Source: Flammeovirga pacifica
GTDB lineage: Bacteria; Bacteroidota; Bacteroidia; Cytophagales; Flammeovirgaceae
Assembly: GCF_000807855.2 (NCBI RefSeq)
Contig: NZ_JRYR02000001.1
Location: 1,028,565 to 1,092,564, forward strand
Reading direction: 5' to 3'
Length of the DNA stretch: 64,000 nt
Shown in pieces: positions 9,720 to 18,188 of the stretch (its first letter is position 1; each line of letters opens with the position of its first letter). Position numbers and translations under genes: made by a program. The notes under the pieces were generated by a model. It was not told the origin of the DNA, made no database searches, and saw only the letters and a program-made list of their open reading frames with translations.

Positions 9720-10250
9720 TTATTCATATTTTCTTTGTAAGACCTCATTCATAATAAATGCATCTTTAATTCTAGAAGGACTTTTGAAAAGAGATGCTGT
9801 TTTATTTGCTTTCTTATTAGAGTTTCTCTTTTTAGTAGTTCTATTTAAAATTGAAACCTTCTTCTCTTTTTTGGCAAAGTCATCATTCCAATTATAAGTA
9901 TCATTTTCATAAGTTCTTCCTGAAATCATAGAAGGACTATATTCTTGTAAATCTGACTCTAATTGCCTTTCAGTTCGTTCTTTATCGAAAGGGTTATTAG
10001 CTTTCTTATGTTCTGTAAAAGCTTCATTATCAGACAACATCCCTAACAATTCACCAAAAGAAGATGGCTCTGCATTATTTACTGATTGATTTGAACTATA
10101 ATGATCTTCCTCGTAATTAAAATTTTGATGAGGCACAATATTTTCATTATTAATAGTCTGATTTGGAGGTGTTTTCTTTTTATCTTTCTTATTTAAAGAA
10201 GATAAGTACCAATAAACCACTAGACCGATAACTGATATTAATATTTCCAT
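9720..10250 (-). CDS. Uncharacterised protein with one N-terminal membrane segment
   Basis: 176 aa. Residues 3-20 (ISVIGLVVYWYL) form a single membrane anchor. The next ~120 residues are polar, Asn/Glu/Lys rich and look disordered, and the C-terminus is basic and ends in IKDAFIMNEVLQRKYE. That last motif looks like the folded, conserved element: many short Bacteroidota proteins end in a similar [KR]-x-A-[FI]-[IL]-x-x-E-[IV]-L-x-[RK]-[KP]-Y tail, a memory-based comparison I could not verify. No catalytic motif is seen. It is transcribed alone, divergent from the HIRAN gene, and shares the nadE terminator. Confidence 0.6.
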   Translation of the reverse strand: MEILISVIGLVVYWYLSSLNKKDKKKTPPNQTINNENIVPHQNFNYEEDHYSSNQSVNNAEPSSFGELLGMLSDNEAFTEHKKANNPFDKERTERQLESDLQEYSPSMISGRTYENDTYNWNDDFAKKEKKVSILNRTTKKRNSNKKANKTASLFKSPSRIKDAFIMNEVLQRKYE

Positions 10251-10356
10251 AAACTAAGTTCCAAAGAAGTTTGCTGTTGTGTTCTTTAATATTTATTCTG
10301 TTATAAATATAGCACTTTTTGATAAAAATTATTGGTGATTTTTTTTTGAACTAAGT

Positions 10357-10378
10357 TTTACTCGTAATTTCGAGTAAA
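10357..10378 (+). promoter_or_regulatory. Perfect inverted repeat upstream of the HIRAN gene
   Basis: TTTACTCG - TAATTT - CGAGTAAA is an 8-bp perfect palindrome with a 6-bp spacer ending 13 bp before the ATG at 10392. No T run follows, so it is not a terminator. It may be an operator, or an RNA hairpin at the ribosome-binding region. Function is inferred from position only. Confidence 0.45.
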
Positions 10379-10391
10379 TTTATAAACAATT

Positions 10392-10901
10392 ATGACTGAC
10401 ATTATCTTAGCATTAATCGTTATCGTTCTTATTTTTTTACCAATCTTGATTTTTGGCAGAAAGAACAAACAAAATAAAGCGAAAAAGATTGCTGCAAAAA
10501 AAATAGAGAAAGACAATTACAACCGTTATATGCGAAGGTTTGATGATCCTTCTTGTTTAAATAAAATGGATATAATATCTACTCAAGTAGCCGGAACTAG
10601 ATATTCTAATGACGATACAGGAGAAAGTCGACAAGATATATTAAAAAAAACAAAGGTTGGTGAGTTACTAAAACTACTTCCTGATGAATTAAATAGATAT
10701 GACAACTCAGCAATTAGAGTTATAAAATTAAACGATAAACAGATCGGTTTTTTAGATATGGATTTGTCTATTGAAATAAAATCAAGATTAATAAATCGAT
10801 CACCTGTAGAGGCAACTATTACCAATATATTTAACAAGAGTGGTAATTTAGAATGTGAAATTGCGCTACAGAGATACAGTCGTAAAATAAAAAAACAATA
10901 A
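10392..10901 (+). CDS. Membrane-anchored HIRAN-domain protein
   Basis: 169 aa. One strongly hydrophobic segment (residues 3-21) is followed by a Lys-rich linker (23-40). Residues about 60-165 resemble a HIRAN domain: STQVAGTRY, RQDILKKTKVGELLKLLPD, the core RYDNSAIRV, then KQIGFLDMDLSIEIKSRL. This matches the HIRAN order of entry strand, a x-Y/D-x-N-A-I-x-V core and the G-Y/F-L-P/D-like strand. HIRAN domains in known proteins bind DNA ends or stalled forks and are usually cytoplasmic or fused to helicases, so a membrane-tethered copy is unusual. A short gap (40 bp) leads to the YceI-like gene. Confidence 0.6.
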   Translation: MTDIILALIVIVLIFLPILIFGRKNKQNKAKKIAAKKIEKDNYNRYMRRFDDPSCLNKMDIISTQVAGTRYSNDDTGESRQDILKKTKVGELLKLLPDELNRYDNSAIRVIKLNDKQIGFLDMDLSIEIKSRLINRSPVEATITNIFNKSGNLECEIALQRYSRKIKKQ

Positions 10902-10941
10902 AATCAAACAGACAATTAATAATAAAACAAATAATATTTAC

Positions 10942-11583
10942 ATGAAAAAGCTATCGTTATCTCTTATCACTTTTTGTGCATTAAGCATATGGGGATGTTC
11001 ATCAAATAACTCTACTTCTGAACAAAATTCAAATGAGAAAAAAACAGAAGTAGTTAGCGAAAAATCGTATGCCTATGATGCATCTCAAACAATGGTCTCT
11101 TTTTCAGCTTTTAAAACAACTGATAAAGTAGCTGTCAGTGGACGTTTTCAAGAATTTGAGGTAAAAACTACTAAAGAAACTGTTTCTAATCCAATTGAAA
11201 TTTTAGAAGGATTGACATTTGAAATTCCAGTGAATAGTATAGAAACAAACGATAAATCTAGAAATGGTAAAATTGTTGAGCATTTCTTTGGTTCTATGTT
11301 GAATACTGCAAATATCACAGGTACAGTTAAAAGTACTGCTAATGGTAAAGCTTTAGTTGATATTGCATTAAATGGTGTTACAAAAGAAGTAGCTTTAAAC
11401 TTAAAAGTAAGTGAAAACATCATCCTTATCAAAGGTAATATTGATATGAGTGATTGGGATGCTTTAGGAGCAATCAATGCTCTAAATAAAGTATGTGATG
11501 ATCTTCATAAAGGACCTGATGGCAAAAGTAAATTATGGTCAGATGTAGATTTAGTAATCAAATCTAAATTAGTTACACAATAA
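10942..11583 (+). CDS. YceI-like lipoprotein
   Basis: 213 aa. The signal peptide ends in SIWGC (Cys19), so it should be a lipoprotein. The mature part reads like the YceI lipocalin-type barrel: TMVSFSAFKTTDKVAVSGRF near the start, paired strands in the middle (EGLTFEIPVNSIETNDKSRNGKI, HFFGSML..ANITGTV) and a final strand. YceI proteins bind isoprenoid-like lipids, and many are stress-induced, but the ligand here is unknown. It lies 40 bp behind the HIRAN gene and ends at a hairpin terminator, so the two may share a transcript. Confidence 0.75.
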   Translation: MKKLSLSLITFCALSIWGCSSNNSTSEQNSNEKKTEVVSEKSYAYDASQTMVSFSAFKTTDKVAVSGRFQEFEVKTTKETVSNPIEILEGLTFEIPVNSIETNDKSRNGKIVEHFFGSMLNTANITGTVKSTANGKALVDIALNGVTKEVALNLKVSENIILIKGNIDMSDWDALGAINALNKVCDDLHKGPDGKSKLWSDVDLVIKSKLVTQ

Positions 11584-11607
11584 TTTAGTGTAACATTAAA
11601 ACACAAT

Positions 11608-11648
11608 AAAAAGTCATACATATAAAATGTATGACTTTTTATTTTTAT
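11608..11648 (+). terminator. Rho-independent terminator
   Basis: The stem AAAAGTCATACAT / ATGTATGACTTTT with loop ATAAA is followed by T-rich sequence. Confidence 0.85.
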
Positions 11649-11836
11649 AAAACAAATCACATTATATACTATTCATCATCAGACACTTGATTCACAATAC
11701 TTTCTTTATAAAATTTGTTTAAAAACTCTTTGCTTTGTTAAAATAAATCAGATTTTAGATAGTAGTTTATGACATTATGATAGAAAGTGATATTATTATT
11801 AACAACACACTATATTTAATAACTAAAACTAAAATC

Positions 11837-12112
11837 ATGGGTAGGTTATCTACTAAAATTCACTTATTAAGAACAAAATCTATTGATCTTTTAGGGAAAG
11901 AAACATTTTTCCATTTCACAGTTGCCTTTTGGGTAACGTCACTATTTTCTGCCAATAAATATTTTATTATTGGCATTATCACTACCAGTTTATTTATTGA
12001 AATGATCGATTTAGGTAGAGATAAATCAAGTAATAGAATTAAATGTCAAAATTTTCTCAGATATATGACAGCTGATATATTAGGTATATTAGCAGCAATA
12101 TTAGTTCAATAA
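11837..12112 (+). CDS. Small membrane protein, possibly DUF2279/VanZ-like
   Basis: 91 aa from the ATG at 11837. A longer frame from 11777 adds 20 unremarkable residues. KETFFHFTVAFWVTSLF, then a second hydrophobic stretch ending IEMIDLGRDKS, then MTADILGILAAILV give about three membrane segments. The arrangement D/E-x-x-x-HF ... hydrophobic ... E-x-x-D ... D-x-x-G resembles the DUF2279/YfiM and VanZ group of small membrane proteins, where His, Glu and Asp sit at helix ends. The match is by pattern only. It is followed by a convergent terminator. Confidence 0.5.
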   Translation: MGRLSTKIHLLRTKSIDLLGKETFFHFTVAFWVTSLFSANKYFIIGIITTSLFIEMIDLGRDKSSNRIKCQNFLRYMTADILGILAAILVQ

Positions 12113-12116
12113 CAAT

Positions 12117-12140
12117 AAAAGGAAGATTTTCTTCCTTTTT
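12117..12140. terminator. Bidirectional terminator
   Basis: AAAGGAAGA / TCTTCCTTT stem with a TTT loop, with A and T runs on either side, between two convergent genes. Confidence 0.8.
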
Positions 12141-12914
12141 TTAATACTTAAAATTCGCATCGTACTTTTTAAGGAAGTTAGGTTTACCAATTTTCCCTTT
12201 AATTGCTGCTGTCCACCTTATACTTATTATCGTAAATGAAAAAAACACAGCCCCTCCTATCACGATTCCCCAATCCCATAAGATATAAGGGTTCCCCATC
12301 AAATAATATCTTAAAATACAGATCACAATAGTAAGTAAAAATACCTCTACAAAATACTGTTGAGACCAATAATCTAATCTAAATCTTGCAACAGTTTTTT
12401 TATAATCAAATGCTATAAATAGCATCCAAAAACAGTTTAATGCACCAAAAACTGATACAAAAATCCATATTATCAAATGTACATTCATTGTTATTGAGCT
12501 TGTAAGATTCACCTCTGTAAATAAATAAGGGAGATCTTTCACAAAGTACCCTTCTTCACCTGTAACGGCATCCAACAAAAAGTGAGTAGAAATCCCAATT
12601 AACATAGATATAAATATTTGATACCATTTATAACTTTTCGGGGGGTGATAAAACTGATAAAAGCGTATTGGACTAACAATCTTTAATATTGGTTTTAAAT
12701 AGAATTTATTGATATAATATAATAAGATGCCTACAGGTAAGTCGTATATAAAAACACCGAGAATAGAATGTCCTACTTTATTACTTACTCTTAGTTCTAA
12801 AAAATGCTCAAAATCAGGAACCATACTACCAATTATTAATGCTGATATAGATAACCAATGTGAATATCTAAACATGGGTAATACAGCCATTGGATGTGCT
12901 ATAGGAATGGGCAT
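12141..12914 (-). CDS. DUF4184 family membrane protein
   Basis: 257 aa, about six hydrophobic segments. The N-terminus MPIPIAHPMAVLPM, then SALIIGSMVPDFEHFL and GHSILGVFIYDLPVG, followed by a late IGISTHFLLDAVTGEEGYF, is the DUF4184 signature. Conserved His and Asp residues (AHP, PDFEH, GH, HFLLD) suggest a metal site as in other integral-membrane hydrolases, but no activity is established. It is preceded 6 bp upstream by a broken paralogue and, further up, by miaA, all on the same strand. Confidence 0.8.
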   Translation of the reverse strand: MPIPIAHPMAVLPMFRYSHWLSISALIIGSMVPDFEHFLELRVSNKVGHSILGVFIYDLPVGILLYYINKFYLKPILKIVSPIRFYQFYHPPKSYKWYQIFISMLIGISTHFLLDAVTGEEGYFVKDLPYLFTEVNLTSSITMNVHLIIWIFVSVFGALNCFWMLFIAFDYKKTVARFRLDYWSQQYFVEVFLLTIVICILRYYLMGNPYILWDWGIVIGGAVFFSFTIISIRWTAAIKGKIGKPNFLKKYDANFKY

Positions 12915-12920
12915 ATTAGG

Positions 12921-13690
12921 TTAACTTTTAAATCTTTCTTTATTAAGAAGTTTTTCTCTTTTCTGAAGGGAAATTAAATTTTGGATATAGTAAGACGTAC
13001 TTATCATTAATACAGAATAAAACAGGGTTCCTCCTAATAAAATTCCCCATCTTAAATATCCTTTGGGCTCCAAAACATCAATACCAATGTATAATAGAAG
13101 TATCCATAATAATGTTATTGTAGCTATTCTTAACCAGCTAATCTTCAATTCATAGCCTAATTCTTTTAAAGTAAAGAAAGATTTTATCATCTGAAATAAT
13201 AGAACCATTAATCCTAGAATGGTCAAAGAATACCAAAGAAAAATGTAAAAAGGCATGCTAAAACCTAAAATTCCATCTACGTTAAAATTTAAAAGAGAAA
13301 TATGCTGAACAAAATATCCAGATCTTGAAGTCAAACCATCAAAGATGATATGTGTAAAAACACCAATCAAAATAGAAACTAAAACTGATACAAAAGACCG
13401 AGTCCTTTTTATTTGCAACTGCTCAGAATAAAAAGCATTAAAAATAAATGGACGTATAATATTTATAAATATATAAAAGGCTATCAACCCTAGAGGTAAA
13501 TCAAAATAGAATATCCCCCAATTGTGTGACCATATTTCTTACTAATATCTAAAATCAAAAAATGTTCAAAATCAGGAATCACGCTACCTATAATTAAGGC
13601 AGTAATCGATAGGTATTTATTCTTTTTCAAGAATAATACAAAAGCAGGGTGAGCAAAAGTTAGAGGCATTGAGAAATATTTTCCTTTCAT
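12921..13690 (-). pseudogene. DUF4184 paralogue interrupted by a frameshift
   Basis: Two frames together reconstruct a full DUF4184 protein parallel to its neighbour. The first (13690 down to 13490) runs MPLTFAHPAFVLF ... IIGSVIPDFEHFL ... KKYGHTIGG and then leaves frame. The second (from about 13517 down to 12921) continues with IFYFDLPLG, the counterpart of VFIYDLPVG in the intact paralogue, and goes on to FTHIIFDGLTSRSGYF. The break falls on a run of five G (C at 13515-13519 on the + strand). One extra G, or a -1 slip, restores the frame exactly. It could be a real mutation, a sequencing indel or slippage. The start is either 13690 or the Met at 13672. Confidence 0.75.
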
Positions 13691-13705
13691 TTAAACTCTA
13701 AAATA

Positions 13706-14674
13706 CTAATTCATTTCGATAGTATTTAAGACAAAATCAATTTTCTTATTCATCTCCCATTCAACAGGAATCCAATGTATCTTAGTTTTCTTCTCCATTC
13801 TCCTAAACCATGTCATTTGACGTTTTGAGAATTGTTGAATTGCTTTTAATAAATCATTACGCATATCATCGTAACTTATTTCATTCAAGAGATATGAAGT
13901 AACATATCTATATTCTAAGCCGTAAGATTTTAATTTTTCTTGGTCTATTTTTGTCAGAAGCTGTTGTACTTCTTCAATCATTCCTTCTTTTAGCCTTTCA
14001 TCTAATCGTCTTTCAATTTTTGCCCATCTTGTGTCTCTATCAATATTTATGGCAAAATTAAAAGTATCTAATTTAGGAATATCTACTGCTGTTAGATGAG
14101 TTTCTACCTTATTTTTAGTGAAATATTCAATCTCAATTGCTCTTAATAGAGACCTTTCTCTGTGAGCAATACCATCTATATTAATTGTTGATGTCGCATC
14201 AACGAGTGTTTTATAGTATTCAATGAGGCTTTCAAGAGATTTACCATCTAATTCTTTTCTCAATTTTTCATTTTTGGGTATCCAAACATCTTCATATCCC
14301 TCCAAAGTAACTGCTTCAATATATAAACCTGTACCTCCACTTAATATGGGTTGATTTTTTCTTTGAAGAATCTCTTTTACAGCATCAGAGTATAATTTTT
14401 GAAATAGATAAAGATTAAAATCTTGACCTGGATCACAAATATCTATTAAGTGATAAGGAATTTCAGTATCGTTTATCAAATAGTCTTCTAAATCTTTACC
14501 CGTTCCTATATCCATTTCTCTAAAAACTTGTCGAGAATCTGCACTTATTACCTCTCCAGACATTTGGTAGGCTAATTTTGTAGCTAAGGAAGTTTTACCG
14601 CTAGCTGTAGGGCCAGTTATAACAATTAATGGAGTATTATTTGAAGAATTTTCTTGTGACATACTAATATTCAA
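13706..14674 (-). CDS. miaA: tRNA dimethylallyltransferase
   Basis: 322 aa, normal for MiaA. The P-loop GPTASGKT is at 21-28, followed by EVISADSRQVFREMDIGTGK, the dimethylallyl-diphosphate/tRNA binding segment, and LSGGTGLYIEAV. The C-terminal KRQMTWFRRM motif contacts A37 of the tRNA. It transfers a dimethylallyl group to A37 of tRNAs reading UNN codons. The Met at 14662 (MSQENSS) is a possible alternative start. It is the first gene of a minus-strand run with the two DUF4184 genes, 15 bp upstream of the broken copy. Confidence 0.96.
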   Translation of the reverse strand: MNISMSQENSSNNTPLIVITGPTASGKTSLATKLAYQMSGEVISADSRQVFREMDIGTGKDLEDYLINDTEIPYHLIDICDPGQDFNLYLFQKLYSDAVKEILQRKNQPILSGGTGLYIEAVTLEGYEDVWIPKNEKLRKELDGKSLESLIEYYKTLVDATSTINIDGIAHRERSLLRAIEIEYFTKNKVETHLTAVDIPKLDTFNFAINIDRDTRWAKIERRLDERLKEGMIEEVQQLLTKIDQEKLKSYGLEYRYVTSYLLNEISYDDMRNDLLKAIQQFSKRQMTWFRRMEKKTKIHWIPVEWEMNKKIDFVLNTIEMN

Positions 14675-14795
14675 TATCTATATTCAAAAAAGAATACGAA
14701 CTTATAATATGGAATTAACCATTTGAATCTTTTTATGAACTAAGTTTTAGTTATAAGCAAAGGTAACACATCCTTGAAGAACACTTACTGAATTA

Positions 14796-16337
14796 ATGTC
14801 ATTAAAATTGAATATATACTTTTCTAAGTACTCAGTCTTCAATTCATTTATCAATAAGATTAAAAAATTAGTCTTAAATCAAACCAAAAAAGAAGCTGAT
14901 AGAAATTTTTTCCTTTTTGCTTGTCTTATGACTGCAGGAGGTTTTACTTGGGGTATACTCAGTGTTTATTTTAATTTAACTAAGCCTGGTCTTATACCAA
15001 TTGGATATGTAATCTTCAGCATTTTTAATATTTATGGTTGGTTAACATCAAAAAGAAAGAATATACACAAAGCACTACAGACTTTCTTATCCATATTATT
15101 ACCTTTTATATTCCAATTAATGCTAGGCGGTGCTAGATCTACTGGTGTAGTAATGATTTGGTCTTTATTTGCATTAACAGCTACATTAGCCTTTTACAAA
15201 GGGAAAGCATTACTTTATTGGTTATTCATCTTTGTCGCATTTTTAGGTATAGTGATCATGGTCGATCATGAAATTGAGTATGTTACTCCAAATCAATTAA
15301 AGGATCATCACATATTCAATTTATTATTGATGATTAATTTCTCCATGATATCCTCAATGTTATTTTTCTTATCAAAGTTTTTTGTAGATCAACAACTAAA
15401 AACTATGGATGAATTAGTGGAGTCAAATGCTCAATTAGTTGCTGCAGAAGAAGAAGTAAGACAAAATTCGGAGGAAATTTTTGTTATGAATGATACTTTA
15501 AAAGACACCAATAAAAAACTTGAAGATGCCTATTTTGAATTAGAAAGAAATAAGAATGATCAAATTGAGTTAATCAATCAATCATTGATTGAAAGTATTG
15601 ATTATGCAAAACAAATACAAAGTTGTTTTTTACCTCAGTTACAACGATTTAATGAAATAGTTCATGATGGTTTTATCTTTTTTAAACCTCTTGATGCTGT
15701 TTCTGGGGACTTCTATTGGTTTTATCAGAAAGAAAATATAATTGTTATAGCTGCAGTTGATTGTACCGGTCACGGCGTTCCCGGTGCATTTATGTCATTA
15801 TTAGGAGCAGAATCTTTAAACAACATAATTATTGCTAGAGAAATCTACTCCCCCGATTTAATATTAAATGAGTTAGATGTTTTAATCAGAAAAAAATTAA
15901 AACAAGAAACCACTAACAATAAAGATGGAATGGATCTAGCTTTAACTGTTTTTGATACAAATGCTAAAACTGTTTCGTTTGCTGGTGCTAAAAATCCATT
16001 AGTATACATAGAAGAAAAAGAATTACATGTAATTAAAGGAGATCGACAACCTATCGGGATGTTTCATCCAGATCAAGAACCTAAAAAATTTAATAAACAT
16101 ATCTTTGAATACACTTCTAAAACCTGTTTTTATTTATATTCAGATGGATTTCAAGATCAATTTGGAGGAGAAAAAGGAAAAAAGTTCATGCCCAGAAGAC
16201 TGAAAGAAACGTTACTTAAACATCACACACTCAGTATGAAGGTTCAAAATAATATGATAGGAAATACTTTTAGTACATGGAAAAAAGATGAGCCTCAAAC
16301 AGATGATGTATTAGTTATTGGCTTCAAGATTAAATAA
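14796..16337 (+). CDS. Membrane SpoIIE/PP2C-type serine phosphatase
   Basis: 513 aa. Five to six membrane helices (about 38-190) are followed by a coiled coil (about 195-265) and a SpoIIE/RsbU-type PP2C domain (about 270-510). Catalytic-site motifs are SGDFYWFY, AAVDCTGHGVPGAFMSLLG (metal-binding Asp and Gly), KDGMDLALTVFD, and the closing TDDVLVIGF. Such phosphatases dephosphorylate anti-sigma-antagonist or SiaC-type proteins. SiaC and SiaB homologues occur elsewhere in this window, and the second PP2C at the right end has the same C-terminal domain. It is monocistronic and divergent from miaA. Confidence 0.88.
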   Translation: MSLKLNIYFSKYSVFNSFINKIKKLVLNQTKKEADRNFFLFACLMTAGGFTWGILSVYFNLTKPGLIPIGYVIFSIFNIYGWLTSKRKNIHKALQTFLSILLPFIFQLMLGGARSTGVVMIWSLFALTATLAFYKGKALLYWLFIFVAFLGIVIMVDHEIEYVTPNQLKDHHIFNLLLMINFSMISSMLFFLSKFFVDQQLKTMDELVESNAQLVAAEEEVRQNSEEIFVMNDTLKDTNKKLEDAYFELERNKNDQIELINQSLIESIDYAKQIQSCFLPQLQRFNEIVHDGFIFFKPLDAVSGDFYWFYQKENIIVIAAVDCTGHGVPGAFMSLLGAESLNNIIIAREIYSPDLILNELDVLIRKKLKQETTNNKDGMDLALTVFDTNAKTVSFAGAKNPLVYIEEKELHVIKGDRQPIGMFHPDQEPKKFNKHIFEYTSKTCFYLYSDGFQDQFGGEKGKKFMPRRLKETLLKHHTLSMKVQNNMIGNTFSTWKKDEPQTDDVLVIGFKIK

Positions 16338-16421
16338 ATTATTCTTATTTTAGCAGAGTAAAGTACTTTTTGATGATCATTTAATAGTGATCTCTTATTT
16401 TTTTATTTAAGCTTACTTTTA

Positions 16422-17903
16422 ATGGCATTCAGAACTTTTAATGTTCTTACATTATTACTTTTAACTACTTTAATCGCTTGTAACAATAGCATATCAAAAG
16501 AAAGTTATAATGAAGAGAAGCAAACAATACCTACTCCTGAAGATGAAATAATCTTAGAGTCGAATAAAGATTTAGAAGATATAAAACAAAGAGGCAAACT
16601 AATAGCTCTAACTGCTTATAGTTCTACTTCTTATTTTTTATACAAGGGAGAAACAATGGGTTATGAATACGAACTCCTACAGCGTTTAGCTAATGACCTA
16701 GATGTTGATTTAAAAGTAGTAATCAAAACTAATACTGATAGTTTAAGATCTGCTCTTTTACGAGGAGAAGGTGATATTATTGCTTATAGCCTTGCAATTA
16801 CAAAAGACCGTCAAAAAGAAGTAGACTTTACTACTCCTTTAATGCAAGTAAAACAGGTTCTTGTGCAAAGAAAACCTGAAAATTGGAAATCTCTTCCGGT
16901 TCATAAAATTGATCAAAAGGTGATAAGGAATGTGATAGATCTTAAAGAAAAAGAAATTCATGTTCGAACCAATACGCCATATCAATTAAGATTAGAAAAT
17001 CTTGAAAATGAAATTGGTGAGGATATCAATATTGTATTAGAACCTCAAAATATTTCTACTGAGGAATTAATACATAGAGTTGCCGAAGGAAAAATAGATT
17101 ATACAGTTGCTGATGAGAATATCGCTAAAGTAAACAACACATATTATCCTCATATAGATACCAAAACTGAAATAAGTTTTCCACAAAGAATTGCATGGGC
17201 TACAAGAAAACATTCTCCTATGTTGAGAGAAACTGTAAGTCATTGGTTAGATTCCATGAAAAAGACTACAGATTATTATGTGATTTATAATAAGTACTTT
17301 AAAAATACTAGAGCTCAACATAAACGATTTGATAGTAAATTCTTTAATACTCTGGAACATAGAGGACTTTTATCTACCTATGATGATATAATTAAAGAAC
17401 AAGCTGATATAATTGGTTGGGATTGGAGACTGTTAGCATCTTTAGTCTATCAAGAATCAAGATTTGATCCTCACGCTAAATCATGGGTTGGAGCGGTTGG
17501 ACTAATGCAATTAATGCCTGCAACTGCAAAACAATTTGGTGCACATAATCCAAGAGATCCTCGTCAAAATATAAAAGCAGGAAGAAAATATCTTCAATTT
17601 TTAGAGAAGTACTGGGATGAAATTGAAGATGTAGAGGAAAGAAGAAAATTTATTCTCGCCTCTTACAATGCAGGACAAGGACACGTTAAAGATGCACAGA
17701 GGTTAGCCAAGAAATTTAAACATAATGAGATGGTATGGAATGGTAATGTAGAAAAGTATATGCTTTTAAAGAGCCATAAACAATATTACCGAGATGAAGT
17801 AGTTAAATTTGGTTACGCTAGAGGAAAGGAACCTGTTAATTATGTACAAAGTATTCTAGAACGATATAAGAGATACAAAGAATTAATCAAAATTGAAGAA
17901 TAA
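16422..17903 (+). CDS. mltF: MltF-like lytic murein transglycosylase lipoprotein
   Basis: 493 aa. The signal sequence ends in LIAC (Cys20), which gives a lipid anchor. Residues about 50-285 form a type-3 periplasmic solute-binding domain (LEDIKQRGKLIALTAYSS, DGVISYSL-like DIIAYSLAITKDRQKEVDFT). Residues about 310-460 form an SLT domain with the catalytic Glu in LVYQESRFDP, then GAVGLMQLMPATAKQFG and ILASYNAGQGHV. This domain order is that of MltF, which cleaves the MurNAc-GlcNAc bond of peptidoglycan with 1,6-anhydro products. It stands 84 bp after the PP2C phosphatase gene and before a terminator. Confidence 0.92.
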   Translation: MAFRTFNVLTLLLLTTLIACNNSISKESYNEEKQTIPTPEDEIILESNKDLEDIKQRGKLIALTAYSSTSYFLYKGETMGYEYELLQRLANDLDVDLKVVIKTNTDSLRSALLRGEGDIIAYSLAITKDRQKEVDFTTPLMQVKQVLVQRKPENWKSLPVHKIDQKVIRNVIDLKEKEIHVRTNTPYQLRLENLENEIGEDINIVLEPQNISTEELIHRVAEGKIDYTVADENIAKVNNTYYPHIDTKTEISFPQRIAWATRKHSPMLRETVSHWLDSMKKTTDYYVIYNKYFKNTRAQHKRFDSKFFNTLEHRGLLSTYDDIIKEQADIIGWDWRLLASLVYQESRFDPHAKSWVGAVGLMQLMPATAKQFGAHNPRDPRQNIKAGRKYLQFLEKYWDEIEDVEERRKFILASYNAGQGHVKDAQRLAKKFKHNEMVWNGNVEKYMLLKSHKQYYRDEVVKFGYARGKEPVNYVQSILERYKRYKELIKIEE

Positions 17904-17908
17904 ATAAA

Positions 17909-17942
17909 GAAAGTCATCAAATTCATCTGATGACTTTTTTTT
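17909..17942 (+). terminator. Rho-independent terminator after mltF
   Basis: The stem AAGTCATCA / TGATGACTT with loop AATTCATC is followed by a long T run. Confidence 0.85.
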
Positions 17943-18056
17943 ATGATTAGTATCATTTAATGGCTTAAATACTTAACTATAAGTTGTTTAAATCGCAATA
18001 TATCATGATAAAAATCATACAATTTAACGTAATATTTACACTTTTGTGTTTTTAGG

Positions 18057-18087
18057 TTTAAAACCTCCTATTTTATTATTATTTTTG
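18057..18087 (+). promoter_or_regulatory. Candidate promoter of the E1 gene
   Basis: TTTA (18057-18060), 19 bp, then TATTTTTG (18080-18087) fits the Bacteroidota consensus TTTG-N19-TAnnTTTG with one mismatch in the -33 box. It would leave a 5' leader of about 95 nt before the ATG at 18189. Confidence 0.5.
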
Positions 18088-18188
18088 TGGAAAATTTGAA
18101 TATCTGTACTTAAAATATTTATTATGAGAAGTACTTATATCAAATACTAAATATAGACTTCAAGGTCCGAATTTGTCCATATAATATA

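Noticed and set aside
11777-11836. Longer N-terminus for the small DUF2279/VanZ-like protein
   Set aside because: The extra 20 residues are not hydrophobic or conserved looking; the Met at 11837 is preferred, though not certain.
12727-12924. Plus-strand frame over the DUF4184 gene start
   Set aside because: It has no start signal and its translation is the mirror of the DUF4184 N-terminus, which has clear family motifs.
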